A DNA stretch of 64,000 nt from Heliocidaris tuberculata (lineage: Eukaryota; Echinodermata; Echinoidea; Camarodonta; Echinometridae): the NCBI GenBank assembly GCA_025618425.1, contig CM046848.1:29262592-29326591 (forward strand), read 5' to 3'. Positions 35,701 through 41,925 of the stretch are shown here, piece by piece. Each line of letters starts with the position of its first letter. Position 1 is the stretch's first letter. A model generated the notes under the pieces. That model did no database searches. It was not told where the DNA came from and saw only the letters and a program-made list of their open reading frames with translations. The translations under genes were made by a program, and so were the position numbers.

Positions 35701-36301
35701 ATGCAGTGATTAAATTTCTGAAGGTATTTCATTAAGTCACAACTCGGACTTCGTCTTGTCTGTATGGTAGTGTGTCTTCAAAGTGCAAATAATAAAGTAA
35801 TATAGCTCAATATATTACGGTATGTTTTTGTGGCACTAAGAAGTAAAATTTCCAGTCAAAATTTCATAAGTCTGTAATTATTTGTTTCGCTATTAATATC
35901 TTTGTCAAAAACACTTTTCAAGATTCAAGTTTAAGCTTCGATTCAGGAAAAAACAAACTCTTTCCCAAACTTAATCGAGCGGCTTTGGTACAGGTAAAGG
36001 TAAAAAGGATTTTTTTAAATTTTGAAAGGGGGGGGGGGGTGGTAGAAAATAACTTTCCTTAGGTGTGCAGAGAAAGAACAATGACAATAAGTAGATCTGT
36101 TTCTGATTTTGATCAACAGATCCTTTCACCATCACCCTACCTGGTGAAAAGGACTGCCAGGCAACTCTTGCAGGATGGATGCCTACAGCTAGCAGACAAA
36201 GGATCACGGAGGGTGTACTTGCAGAGCTGACACTGGCTCTCAAGGACCACTGCTGGCAGCCTCTTGTTTTCATGAGTGAAGGCGACTTCAGCACCTCCCA
36301 T
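10692..36301 (-). CDS. TRAF-family signalling adaptor, TRAF3-like, five coding exons
   Basis: Spliced gene, join of the complements of 36141-36301, 28216-28279, 27487-27585, 18800-18976 and 10692-11960, about 589 residues (human TRAF3 is about 570). TRAFs are cytoplasmic adaptors and RING E3 ligases that couple TNF-receptor-like and Toll/IL-1 receptors to NF-kB, MAPK and interferon-type responses. Order: RING (Cys24, 27, 39, His41, Cys44, 47, 64, 67), TRAF zinc fingers (about 90-150), acidic Ser-rich linker (about 195-309), coiled coil (about 310-430), MATH domain (from about 431). Intron phases agree at all four junctions. Only two TRAF zinc fingers are clear, fewer than the usual five, so a missed exon in the 6.8-kb intron 4 or true loss is possible. 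The ATG at 36301 directly follows an in-frame TAA; an additional 5' exon cannot be excluded. Intron 1 holds a whole gypsy element. Confidence 0.85.
12098..12460. mobile_element. MITE with GTACCAATCACC ends, copy 1
   Basis: About 363 bp with inverted ends: GTACCAATCACCAAAAATAA at the left and the inverse of ATTTTTTCAGGTGATTGGTAC at the right. Copy 2 follows 55 bp later in the same orientation. They share internal blocks such as TTGCTCTGTATGTTA and AGCTGTACACAAATTATTTT. Confidence 0.68.
12514..12885. mobile_element. MITE with GTACCAATCACC ends, copy 2
   Basis: A second, diverged copy of the element at 12098-12460. Its left end reads GTGTATACCAATCACC and its right end is degraded to CATGTGACTGGTCCCC. 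It lies wholly inside TRAF intron 4. Confidence 0.65.
13383..13440. repeat. 29-bp tandem duplication
   Basis: The block AACAACATCCTATCATCCAT plus a short A-run occurs twice in direct tandem. Confidence 0.7.
14816..14845. repeat. CA microsatellite
   Basis: About 15 CA dinucleotides in TRAF intron 4. Confidence 0.9.
15029..15430. repeat. 136-bp tandem repeat, three copies
   Basis: Units start TACTGAAGACTAAGCTCTAG at 15029, 15169 and 15305 and end with an ATTCTGT microsatellite. The first unit has a 4-bp insertion. Copies are nearly identical, so the expansion is recent. Confidence 0.88.
18602..18772. mobile_element. Possible hAT-type MITE
   Basis: The left end CAAGGCTCCACACTAAC is matched by the inverse of GTTAGTGTAAAGCCCTG on the right. 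This resembles CAGGGCTNNACACTAAC-type hAT MITEs. The 8-bp flanks match only partly, so the target duplication is doubtful. Confidence 0.42.
18800..18976 (-). CDS. TRAF exon 4: zinc-finger region
   Basis: A 177-nt, 59-codon, phase 0-0 exon with acceptor ctgttag and donor gtaagaat. It completes one TRAF finger (NHEKNC) and carries a second (IQCKVLGCGKWLPEKR, then VHRTDEWC). After that Cys the usual continuation into further fingers is absent and the exon ends in a basic, Leu/Ile-rich stretch. Confidence 0.82.
19231..19352. repeat. 52-bp degenerate tandem repeat
   Basis: TATCTCATGGTTTG recurs at 19233, 19285 and 19336, followed each time by related CCGGATGACGGTGCAAT-type sequence. Confidence 0.65.
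21313..21358. repeat. CTA microsatellite
   Basis: About 15 CTA triplets, just outside the CTAG end of the Helentron-like element. Confidence 0.9.
22205..22268 (-). tRNA. tRNA-Gly(CCC)-like unit inside Helentron-like element
   Basis: The minus strand reads box A TGGTCCATTGG, an anticodon region GCCTCCCATTCCGGC with CCC in the anticodon position, then a perfect box B GGTTCGATTCC. A run of about 32 T follows, which would stop RNA polymerase III. The unit is about 64 nt, shorter than a tRNA, and its D-arm and stems are incomplete. It is better viewed as a tRNA-derived promoter or passenger than as a working tRNA. Confidence 0.45.
22277..22592 (-). pseudogene. 5'-truncated LINE 3' end nested in Helentron-like element
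   Basis: A 316-bp insertion absent from the sister copy at 60733-62819. It is flanked by TATTT (22272-22276 and 22593-22597). On the minus strand the first 124 nt (22592-22469) encode the tail of a LINE ORF2, with SASPQLWNNLP and ERFKSLLKTYLF motifs typical of CR1/L2-type proteins, ending in TAG. Then comes a 3' UTR with AAGCGCTTAGAG-type sequence and an ATT-rich tail. Confidence 0.78.
23918..23963. repeat. 21-bp direct repeat
   Basis: CATATGCAAGGACATTTCAG occurs twice in tandem, followed by a third partial unit. Confidence 0.6.
24968..25756. mobile_element. TTAA-type (piggyBac-like) MITE with G/C-run ends
   Basis: A 789-bp span flanked by TTAA on both sides. The ends are inverted: TTAACCCTAACAAGACTGG at the left and CCAGTCCTTTTAGGGTTAA at the right. 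Just inside each end lies a G-run or C-run with GCATGATGGCCCC or its near inverse. No transposase frame. TTAA targets and CCC/GGG ends are typical of piggyBac derivatives. Confidence 0.68.
26681..26775. repeat. TA microsatellite
   Basis: About 90 bp of TA repeats with a few interruptions. Adjacent frames are artefacts. Confidence 0.92.
26776..27420 (-). mobile_element. Possible Penelope-like element terminus
   Basis: On the minus strand the segment ends CTTGAAGAAGGCCAGGAG, then CCGAAAGCTTGCAAATACAC, followed by the TA microsatellite. Sequences of this pattern are common at the ends of Penelope-like retroelements. Next to it an 85-98-bp unit starting AACAAAACTAAAGACAACAG is duplicated in tandem (26908 and 27006). 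No reverse transcriptase or GIY-YIG frame remains. Confidence 0.35.
27487..27585 (-). CDS. TRAF exon 3: zinc-finger region
   Basis: A 99-nt, 33-codon, phase 0-0 exon bounded by cctttttcag and gtgagt. It contains CKCKNCSWKGSYTEYI, the start of a TRAF-type finger with the diagnostic CxWKG core. The His and last Cys are supplied by the first residues of exon 4 (C-x2-C-x12-H-x3-C). Confidence 0.87.
27586..28215 (-). other. TRAF intron 2
   Basis: A 630-bp intron with normal splice signals (donor gtatat, acceptor cctttttcag). No repeat of note. Confidence 0.75.
28216..28279 (-). CDS. TRAF exon 2: second RING half
   Basis: A 64-nt exon between the acceptor attttttag and the donor gtatat. After one base that completes the Arg codon it encodes 21 residues, including the last RING ligands Cys64-Pro-Thr-Cys67. 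It ends in phase 0. The 16-residue gap between Cys47 and Cys64 fits the RING consensus, which supports the join across the gypsy insertion. Confidence 0.85.
29723..29749. repeat. GA microsatellite
   Basis: About 13 GA dinucleotides, just outside the gypsy 3' LTR. Confidence 0.9.
29793..29947 (-). repeat. gypsy 3' LTR
   Basis: A 155-bp LTR, TG...CA ends. It differs from the 5' LTR at two positions (one inside, one at the terminal base), about 98.7% identity. Confidence 0.95.
30001..30126 (-). repeat. 63-bp tandem duplication in gypsy 3' UTR
   Basis: Two 63-bp units starting TTATCACGGTCAATGC and TTATCATGGTCAATGC, differing at one position. They lie between the integrase tail and the 3' LTR. 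Confidence 0.92.
31015..31335 (-). CDS. gypsy integrase C-terminal tail
   Basis: A frame of 106 codons that continues integrase after a single-base-type frameshift near 31340. It has the VQDARTNAWTPARV and RSYIVVTPNGRELRRNRHHI segments typical of metavirid integrase C-termini (a small chromatin- or DNA-binding beta fold). It ends about 1.07 kb before the 3' LTR. Confidence 0.85.
   Translation of the reverse strand: MVQDARTNAWTPARVKECCDEPRSYIVVTPNGRELRRNRHHIRDLEPAKKRVTFDETPHHYAKLPETHQREQTQEQQLHDAEVVQNKHHPMTRSGRIIKPPGRLTM
31257..32336 (-). CDS. gypsy integrase
   Basis: Follows RNase H in a shifted frame; the frame is open back to the duplication at 32420-32435, where PGKEVPIADSLSR-type sequence is seen. 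It has an H2C2 zinc domain (HEGHQG...CATCQEH), then the DDE core: GTDLFHF, ISDNRPHF, and NGFVERAIQTVKR with the catalytic Glu. Integrase joins element cDNA to host DNA. The frame is lost again near 31340, and the C-terminal part continues in the frame at 31015-31335. Confidence 0.93.
   Translation of the reverse strand: MQINLNQFSAQRVADVKRETDADSTLSQLKRIIGQGWPERMKDLPSQLRQYWSFRDELSVEDGIIMKGPCVVVPKSMHEYMLGKLHEGHQGSTKTKLRAHDCVYWLNINSHIESIVGQCATCQEHQRSQPKESLLPHELPTRPWQILGTDLFHFEGRDYLIIADYCSKFPFVRRMPVECTSKAVIEATQQIFSEHGIPEKIISDNRPHFAASAYKEFASNWGFAHITSSPHFPQTNGFVERAIQTVKRTLAKATSCKQNVNMALLCLRTTPIDSELPSPAELLCDRKVKSNLPLVIRNTSTRKEQTYQRLKQRQDQQKAYHDLTAHDLKPLRPSWSRMHARMLGLQHESKSVVMSLVHT
32420..33952 (-). 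CDS. gypsy reverse transcriptase-RNase H with internal duplications
   Basis: Pol core in the same frame as gag and protease. RT motifs: LRVCLDPKDLN, FSKLDAKHGYW, FGRYCYKRMPFGL and the catalytic GIADDIIVFG. RNase H motifs: VQVDASSRGLG, ETRYANIEREMLA and the downstream SDHKPL. A 98-residue block (33092-33385) is repeated at 32798-33091 in tandem and in frame, with two amino-acid differences. A 10-residue block (VFGCERYHT, 32555-32614) is also doubled. Both duplications fall within RT connection/RNase H and should disturb the fold. The frame ends at 32420 because of the 8-bp tandem duplication at 32420-32435. Confidence 0.92.
   Translation of the reverse strand, partial: GAQPVVHAPRKCPIHIRDELKAALSDMEEQGVIRRVTEPTDWVSSLAVSRKANGQLRVCLDPKDLNSVIKRCHHTTPTVQEVTHKLTGAKVFSKLDAKHGYWSVHLDAKSQLLTTFNSPFGRYCYKRMPFGLVMSQDVFQHRMDQILEQCTGVIGIADDIIVFGDSQQSHDRNLHALMEVASKSGLKFNSSKCAINQQRIAFFGMVYDEHGVHPNPAKVQAVKSMPAPRDKTQLQEFLGMATYLSPFIPNLFSRTADLRELLRQDSEFVWSENHQRAFDDIRDQICDSSKCAINQQRIAFFGMVYDEHGVHPDPAKVQAVKSMPAPRDKTQLQEFLGMATYLSPFIPNLFSRTSDLRELLRQDSEFVWSENHQRAFDDIRDQICESATLRYFDPNKETTVQVDASSRGLGATLLQDGEPIAYASKALSDVETRYANIEREMLAVVFGCERYHTYVFGCERYHTFVFGKHFTVESDHKPLQMIHQKPLTSAPPRLQRMLLRLQQYDFTLAP
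33953..34831 (-). CDS. gypsy nucleocapsid zinc knuckles and protease
   Basis: Same frame as gag, after its TAG. It begins with two Cys/His knuckles: CRNCGKSHSF...C (spacing unusual) and CNSCGRRNHWVKMC (classic C-x2-C-x4-H-x4-C). An Arg/Lys/Gln/Ser-rich basic stretch follows, then an aspartic protease with VKVDTGSQANTM (active-site D-T-G-S) and the later ILGL motif. It ends with a second in-frame TAG at 33953-33955, immediately before RT sequence in the same frame. The first ATG in this segment is at 34723; residues before it are read only through the stop. Confidence 0.85.
   Translation of the reverse strand, partial: RKQECRNCGKSHSFSSQESCPAFNTTCNSCGRRNHWVKMCRSQQSGQASRGRQQKRDSKGRGRGRRQQTRSSSRKRGKQRNSSHDAATRDVHYTDVHTPTADASESFEQLSLNAIYTSLDAISDQSEDEAFTHVQLRQDNEQRIVNLLVKVDTGSQANTMPLRVYGRMFPSSLDAVGFSLAGHLKDTGCVLSVYNETVIKQHGVVTLPCRHGNTGWINVDFHICDTSRPAILGLRSSQQLKLVVLTYSIDSQSVLDKPQSNTIRSVADLKSQYPHQFDAIGDFTGKYHIILH
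34832..35443 (-). CDS. gag: gypsy gag (capsid part)
   Basis: A frame of about 203 codons encoding a retrotransposon Gag. The likely start is the internal ATG at 35407 (MAESVVPRMS). It has the GAIQIFKQQCELYF and LFMGTPGLRMY segments and the WNQFEAQLKPKANFQ and RLKLHAQTCQF motifs of metavirid capsid-like Gag. Gag forms the particle that packages element RNA. The frame ends at TAG 34832-34834. The same frame then continues directly into two zinc knuckles, so the knuckle part of Gag is separated from the capsid only by this stop. Confidence 0.88.
   Translation of the reverse strand: MWCCVLNGELVQMAESVVPRMSRDDNDLPGAIQIFKQQCELYFSVKNVSEEKQVDHIRLFMGTPGLRMYNSWGLADCDRKNITVVWNQFEAQLKPKANFQVARLYLQKFRQQERETVDGFMSRLKLHAQTCQFRDDRELADRVIEQFIAGTRHAELQKQLLAQDEKLNIQQCLDYARTHEASISQMTQLTGVHSHSSPAVDAI
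35665..35819 (-). repeat. gypsy 5' LTR
   Basis: A 155-bp LTR. The terminal base next to the target duplication is changed, so one terminus reads CG instead of CA on the plus strand. The GTATG target duplication follows directly. Confidence 0.95.
36141..36301 (-). CDS. TRAF exon 1: start codon and first RING half
   Basis: Starts at ATG 36301 with an in-frame TAA immediately upstream. It encodes 53 residues plus two bases. It contains Cys-x2-Cys (24, 27), then Cys39-x-His41-x2-Cys44-x2-Cys47, the first six ligands of a C3HC4 RING. It ends ...ACCAG followed by the donor gtaggg. The AG left over joins the first G of exon 2 to make an Arg codon. This exon lies in a different frame from the longer open frame at 35971-36363 on the same strand, so it is easily missed. 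Confidence 0.85.
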
Positions 36302-36589
36302 TTAAATGTGTATGTAGCAAAGCCAAAGATCTGCCTGAAAAGGAAAGGCAAAAAAGGGCCCAATCCCCATCATATTATCTGATTTATCATCAAAATTATG
36401 GTCAAATGGATGTCCCAAAGATTTAGATCTAGATCTAATGTACATGTAATGTACCTTGGATCTAGATCTAACTTGGGTGGATCATCAAAACATAAGAAAC
36501 GGAAGCTTCCAGTCTAAGGATGGCCTTTGAGGGCTATAGACATGACCCAAACTTTGGTAGATTCGGCTATATCGTGGTTGATTGAGAAA

Positions 36590-36945
36590 ATTAAGGTGGG
36601 GGGGAGGTATTCGTTTTTCCGAAAATGAAATAATGATATGTAATTCCGAAGCACAAATTTTCCACAGCAGGGGGTTCATAATTCCGAAAATGAAAGAGGG
36701 TTCATAATTCCGGACATCTGATGCATTATTGCGAAGGCTCGTAATTCCGAAAATAAAGTTTGTAATTCATAACTTTTCGGAATTAGATCCAACATTAGAA
36801 GTCAAGATCTACGAACCTTCGGAAATATGAAGCCTTTTCATTTCCGGAATTATGAACCCTATTTCATTTTTTGAAAATTATACGAACTGTCGATCGGAGC
36901 AATGAACCTTCGGAAAAACGACATGTAACCGAGGAAACTACTCGT
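36590..36945. repeat. Palindrome-rich array of TTCCGAAA motifs
   Basis: TAATTCCGAAAATGAA-type motifs recur in direct orientation in the left half and inverted (TTTTCGGAATTA, CCTTCGGAAA) in the right half. The outer ends are weakly inverted (CGTTTTTCCGAA). Built like the elements at 1335-2140 and 44155-45578, so probably a foldback element. It lies just upstream of the TRAF start exon. Confidence 0.5.
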
Positions 36946-37236
36946 TCGGTTGCATGCACACGCTAATAATCCAGTTCGTGCAGATAAAGGTCATTTGTAC
37001 CAAGTAGTCTACAACTGAGCTTTAGACCTCTATACTATAGTATAGACTAGTTAATATATGCTGTCATTTTTGTAGACCATGATACACACACCAGTATGAT
37101 TTTACTTGTTAAATAAATAGCACGTCCACCTAAAAAAAGGCGTGCGAGTCATATGTGCGTACAAATTGGGGTCATTTCAGGGTCATTTGTACCTAGACTA
37201 TCATCTAATTACGAACTGGTTTATTGCATGCAGGTT

Positions 37237-38145
37237 CTATGTGAGGGGAAAGACTAGACCGAAAATTCTGTCTCTTGTTCATTAGCCTCTTATTATTTTG
37301 ACAGGGTCGGCTATTCACTTAGAGACAGAAACACTCCTATCAGTCTGCTGTGCAAACTGTCTACATGTTGACGTGTAGCCGGTATGTAGTTGTAAAAATG
37401 CTTGTATTTTAAATTTTTAATATATTTTTGTAAATTGAATAGATTAGGCCTAGGCTCTATACATTCATGAATCTGTTCTATTACCAATCTGAGTGTTTTA
37501 TTCCTTGTAATGCTCCTTTTTCAGGTAATTCAGGGTCCAAGTTATTCTCCGTTTGAAAATCTTGCAGCTGTATTCAAACTGTTTCCACTGCGCAGGAATG
37601 AAGATGACATCGCACCTGTTCTAGTCTACGTACAAGGGAAAATTATTATGAAGGGAAAAAATGTGATGAATTCATTATGAACTCGTACACATTGATTTTT
37701 TTCCCTTCATAATAATTTTCCCTTCATAATAATTTTCCCTTGTACATAAGACTAGAACAGGTGCGATGTCATCTTCATTCCTGTGCTGTGGAAGCAGTTT
37801 GAATACGGCTGCAAGATTTTCAAAAGGAGAATAAGTACTTGGACCCTGAATTACCTGAAAAAGGAGCATTACAAGGAATAAAACAGTCAAATTGGTAAGT
37901 GAACAGATTCATGAATGTATAGAGCCTAGGCCTAATCTATTCAATTTACAAAAATATATAAAAAAATTAAAATACAAGCATTTTTACAATACCGGCTACA
38001 CGTCGGCATGTAGACAGTTTGCACAGCAGAGTGATAGGAGCGTTTCTGTCTCTATAACTCCAAGTGAATAGCCGACCCTGTCAAAATAATAAGAGGCTAA
38101 TGAAAGAGAGACAGAATTTTCGGTCTAGTCTTTCCCCTCACATAG
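37237..38145. repeat. 909-bp palindrome with exon-like arms
   Basis: The left arm (37237-37680) is the inverse of the right arm (about 37690-38145), from CTATGTGAGGGGAAAGAC outward to a short AT-rich centre. Each arm, read toward the centre, has a pyrimidine tract ending TTTTTCAG followed by an open stretch encoding VIQGPS(T)YSPFENLAAVFKL and RNEDDIAPVLV. The two arms differ by an in-frame 3-bp indel and a few substitutions. No target duplication was seen. The protein segment is not recognised; a captured exon is possible. Confidence 0.82.
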
Positions 38146-38249
38146 TGACCAGAGAGCAGTTCCTAAGACATGTAAGATATTACTTATGTTTTTTAGCCTC
38201 ATTTTATGATCTTCTACCCTGTGTTCTTTGTTTCAATAATGTGGAGAAC

Positions 38250-40888
38250 ATACGCGTAGTCACACGCGATAGCCATTTTAGGTGCTTAACTGTACGCGTT
38301 CGGTAAGACAATGCTGTTCAGTAATACAATCCATGACAGGATGGGGGCACTTATACATGTACAAGCTTATCTGAAGATAACCTTGTACTCCAGACTAGCT
38401 TTTATGGGTGAATAGGCTTCAATAGCTTTTGTGTGTATCAGCAGGCCTTTTTCCAGGGTAGATAATTCATACATGAGAGTAAAATAATTATTGAAAATTT
38501 CACTTTCAATTCTGAATCCCCTAATTTGTGGCACAGTCATGACAGTAATTAGAGTTGAAGAGTCCATGAATCAGGCAATTAGCAAATTTAAGAAAATCAA
38601 ATCTTGCTCAGAGCAATTTTGTTGTCTGTTTTTGACTACTGCAACAGTGAATGTTGGACACAGTCCCACAAGGCCCATGAGTGGGATGGGGGTAGCTGTA
38701 CGAGCTCTGTGGCTTATCAATCTGGTACTGGCCACAGAGCTATACACTCCATGCCTATATGTTGTGTGTGGAGGGGGATATCAACCAAAAAATCTAGATC
38801 TAAATATCACCATTTCCCACATACATGTACTGTGAGCCATGCAAACCACCCTTGGAGTTTGCTAAAGGGGTTACCTTCCAGGATCAACCAAGATTGTAAA
38901 AATTGAATGAATAAAAAAGAAAAAAAAACAACACAAAAATCGGAAGGTGTGATCAGGTTTTTTTTACCTTGCACGTGTAACTTGTATATACGGGACTATA
39001 CATGCAAGGTAAGATTTGTGTAGTCCCATATATATGATGGGGGGGACCTAAAGCTACGCACTTTGATTCCAGCGGATAAAAAGTCACCTTTTCAATGATT
39101 TATGCGAAATTCTTTTATATATCTTGGTTCCACATATTCTTAAATTAAATTCCTGAGAAAATTATGACGGACATGCAAATATCAATAACATTAATTTTCA
39201 AGTCGATGTCGATACCCATGTCGAATTTGGTCAAAAAAATGAAAAGGGTCCTAAAGCTACACACACGTAATAAATGAATGCAAATCTTGACTTTTAACCC
39301 TTTCAGGACAGGAATTATTCAAGGGCTAAATTGATCACATTTCGTTCTTCAAATTGGCAACAATAATATTTTTCTTTTTAGTGCTAGATGGTTCTAATAG
39401 GTGTAATATCTTTTAGAAAAATAAACATGGTTGGTGATTTCAACGATACATTGAAAAAATTGCCAATTTTGATGAAAAACAATGATTTTGAATCTCTCAA
39501 TGTGTTGCCAATTTAAGGATTTTGAAGCTTATTCTCCTTTTTAAAATTCCTGACATCAAACGCAATATGGTCATGTGACAAAAATAGACATAGCATGTGC
39601 AGAAATTTTTTCTCTTTCTACTCATACATGTGGTATATTTTTTAGAGCTCTGAATCAAAACTTATTAAGCCAAACCACAAAATGTGGTCAATTGTCTTGA
39701 AAGGGTTAAGCTGGCTGACATGAATTTCATCCCGATTTGCAAATAGTGATAATATCACCAAAAATAAAGGAAAATTACTCATTCTTTTTGGCGAACGTAA
39801 ATGATAATCTTGTTGCTCAATCACACCAAAAGTTTGGCGCACTGAACGCGTCGCATTGCGCGTATTTGCGGGGTGTGTAGCTTTAGGACCTGCGTAGCTT
39901 TAGGACCCCTGACCATACAAGTTACACATGAAAGGTAAAAAAACCCTGATCACACCTGCTGATTTTTTGTTGTTGTTTTATTCATTCAATTTTTACAATC
40001 TTAGTTGATCCTGGAAGGTAACCCCTTTAGCAAACACCGAGGGTGGTTTGCAAGGTTCACTGTGCATGGGAATGGGTGATTATGAGGCATAGTATTTCTG
40101 TGTTTACCCTTGCCTCCATTAGCATGAATGGCATGGGCTGTACAACTCTGTGGCCAGTACCACTCACACTTATGCAAGGTTATTGGAGATAACCTCGCAC
40201 TCGGTACCTTCATGAACTGTGAGCAATTGCCTCCCATAGGCAAGTGTGTGATATCTTGCCCATATGTGTGCAGGAGAGGAGCAAGATCACCGTCCAAAAA
40301 CAGATTGAAAATTTCACTTGATCAAGATGATAAAGATCATATCGAAGGATCTGGCATGAAATTAGATATTCTATCATTCTGAAATGTAGAAGGAAGTGTT
40401 TTCTCAAAATTTTGCCGATTATATTGGTGCTTTTACCTCTTCAACTTAGAGGTCTGACAGGTCAAAATTGACACAGCCCCATATAGTGATGGTCCCGTGA
40501 GTGGGCCAGTACCAGATTGATAAGCCACAGAGTGAGAGTTCGTACAACTAGGATGGGGGTTGTGTGTAATATTCAAGTAGATCACTAACTAAAATCAGTG
40601 AATATGTGCAATTCAGATAAGCTTGTACATGTGTAAGTGGCAATTCGCATGAATTTCAACCTATCCTGCGAAAGATAATATTCACAAATTTTAGTGTTAC
40701 TTGATGCATACTTTTCGTAAAATCTGACGGCAACATTGACATGTTAATTTTTGTTAAATGTCCGGACTCACATCCCCCCTTCTTTACATGTATAGTCAAG
40801 GATTGTAATTCCGAACAGATTGTATTACCGAACGTGTACAGTTAAGCGCCTAAAATGGGTTTTCATACACGTGGGATTACGCGTATGA
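38250..40888. repeat. Large inverted duplication with nested MITE
   Basis: The left arm (38250 to about 39030) is the inverse of the right arm (about 39885-40888). Matching blocks in order: TTAGGTGCTTAACTGTACGC, TACATGTACAAGCTTATCTG, GTGGCTTATCAATCTGGTAC, GCTAAAGGGGTTACCTTCC and GTGATCAGG(G)TTTTTTTACC. Indels separate the blocks. The spacer has CCTAAAGCTAC motifs repeated in both orientations and the TTAA MITE at 39294-39709. Confidence 0.75.
39294..39709. mobile_element. TTAA MITE (piggyBac-like), copy 1
   Basis: A 416-bp element flanked by TTAA, with ends TTAACCCTTTCAGGACAGG and the inverse of GTCTTGAAAGGGTTAA. Copy 2 lies at 41479-41925 in the same orientation. Confidence 0.75.
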
Positions 40889-41086
40889 AAACCACACCAT
40901 TAAAACAACTTTAGGTGTGTCTTTTTCCCATAGGTTTCACACGTTCAGAAATACAGTACCTTTTTCAAGGTACCAAAACGCCACGTCGTTGGGAAGGGGT
41001 TCACTCGGAAGGGAATATCGTATTAAATCTACGTTGTCTTTTTAAAATTCCATCAAATTCTTTTTCTGTAGGACTTTGAGCATTCA

Positions 41087-41347
41087 TTAATTAATTCTAT
41101 GTAACTTAGTTTGACAGATATTTGTTTGATATTTGATTTGCTGTCGTTGATTTTCTGAAAAGAGTTCGGACACTGGATCAACCACCACCAACCACCAACA
41201 TTCCTTGACGCTACATCCTGACTGATGGATCCTGTCAAGTACCGACGTAGAAGTAGAAGCATATGGTTTGGTGCCCCATGTCTGCGCATACGCATAACTG
41301 CGCGATTCTAACATCACAAAAGACGCAACGAACACAATCATCTTCAT
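41087..41347 (-). CDS. Weak candidate: short secreted-protein-like ORF
   Basis: A frame of 86 codons in a non-repeated island between two MITE-rich blocks. The N-terminus MKMIVFVASFVML followed by a small-residue stretch (YAYAQTWG) resembles a signal peptide with a cleavage site near residue 21. The remainder has no recognised domain. It could be a first exon or chance. Confidence 0.2.
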   Translation of the reverse strand: MKMIVFVASFVMLESRSYAYAQTWGTKPYASTSTSVLDRIHQSGCSVKECWWLVVVDPVSELFSENQRQQIKYQTNICQTKLHRIN

Positions 41348-41478
41348 ATCAATTTTAATGATATGTAGTTATCAGCGAAAAAATGAGGAAAAACTGATGA
41401 AGAACGTCTATTTTTATGTATTTTTACTCACATGCCTTGAAAACGTCACCTTTCATGCAAAATATCCCGAACTGCGTG

Positions 41479-41925
41479 TTAACCCTTTCAGGACAGGAAT
41501 TATTCAAGGGCTAAATGGATCACATTTTGTTCTTCAAATTGGCAACAATGATATTTTCTATTAGCATGATTAGTGCTGCATGGTTCTAATAAGGTGTAGA
41601 ATAGACAGGCCTAATATCATTGAAAACATTATACAGATTGGAAATTGTGTCAAATAGTTGAAAAAGTTGGCAATTTTGAGAAAAGAACAATGATTTTAAA
41701 CCTCTCAATGTGTTGCCAGTTTAAGGATTTCAAAGCTTATTCTTGTTTTTTTAAATTCCAGTCATCAAACACAATGGGTCATTGGGTGATGTAACAAAAA
41801 TTGACATAATGTGTGCAGAAAATTTTGCTCTTTCTACTCATGGATCTGGTATATTTTTTTGAGCTCTGAATCAAAAGTTATTGAGCCAAACCACAAAATG
41901 TGGTCAATTGTCTTGAAAGGGTTAA
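41479..41925. mobile_element. TTAA MITE (piggyBac-like), copy 2
   Basis: A 447-bp copy of the element at 39294-39709 with intact TTAA on both sides and the same inverted ends. The interior is about as conserved as the ends, with small indels. Confidence 0.75.

Larger units (their letters stand above)
29793..35819 (-). mobile_element. Ty3/gypsy LTR retrotransposon, complete but damaged
   Basis: A 6,027-bp element on the minus strand, the same direction as the host TRAF gene. It has 155-bp LTRs (two differences) and a 5-bp target duplication GTATG at 29788-29792 and 35820-35824. A primer-binding-site candidate begins TGGTGGCAGCGCGG next to the 5' LTR; a polypurine tract ACAAGGGGGA precedes the 3' LTR. 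Order: gag, protease, RT-RNase H, integrase, which defines Ty3/gypsy. The RT style (GIADDI catalytic box) suggests a Mag/SURL-like lineage (inference). Lesions: two in-frame TAG codons, one 8-bp tandem duplication with frameshift, one frameshift near 31340, and in-frame tandem duplications of 30 and 294 bp. A 63-bp tandem duplication lies in the 3' UTR (30001-30126). Confidence 0.95.
28280..36140 (-). other. TRAF intron 1
   Basis: A 7.86-kb intron, of which 6.03 kb is the gypsy element at 29793-35819. The rest includes poly(T)/poly(G) tracts near 29228-29257 and a GA microsatellite at 29723-29749. Without the element the intron would be about 1.8 kb. Confidence 0.75.

Noticed and set aside
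35971..36363. 130-codon minus-strand ORF over TRAF exon 1
   Set aside because: Wrong frame; the adjacent frame holds the RING ligands and the correct donor.
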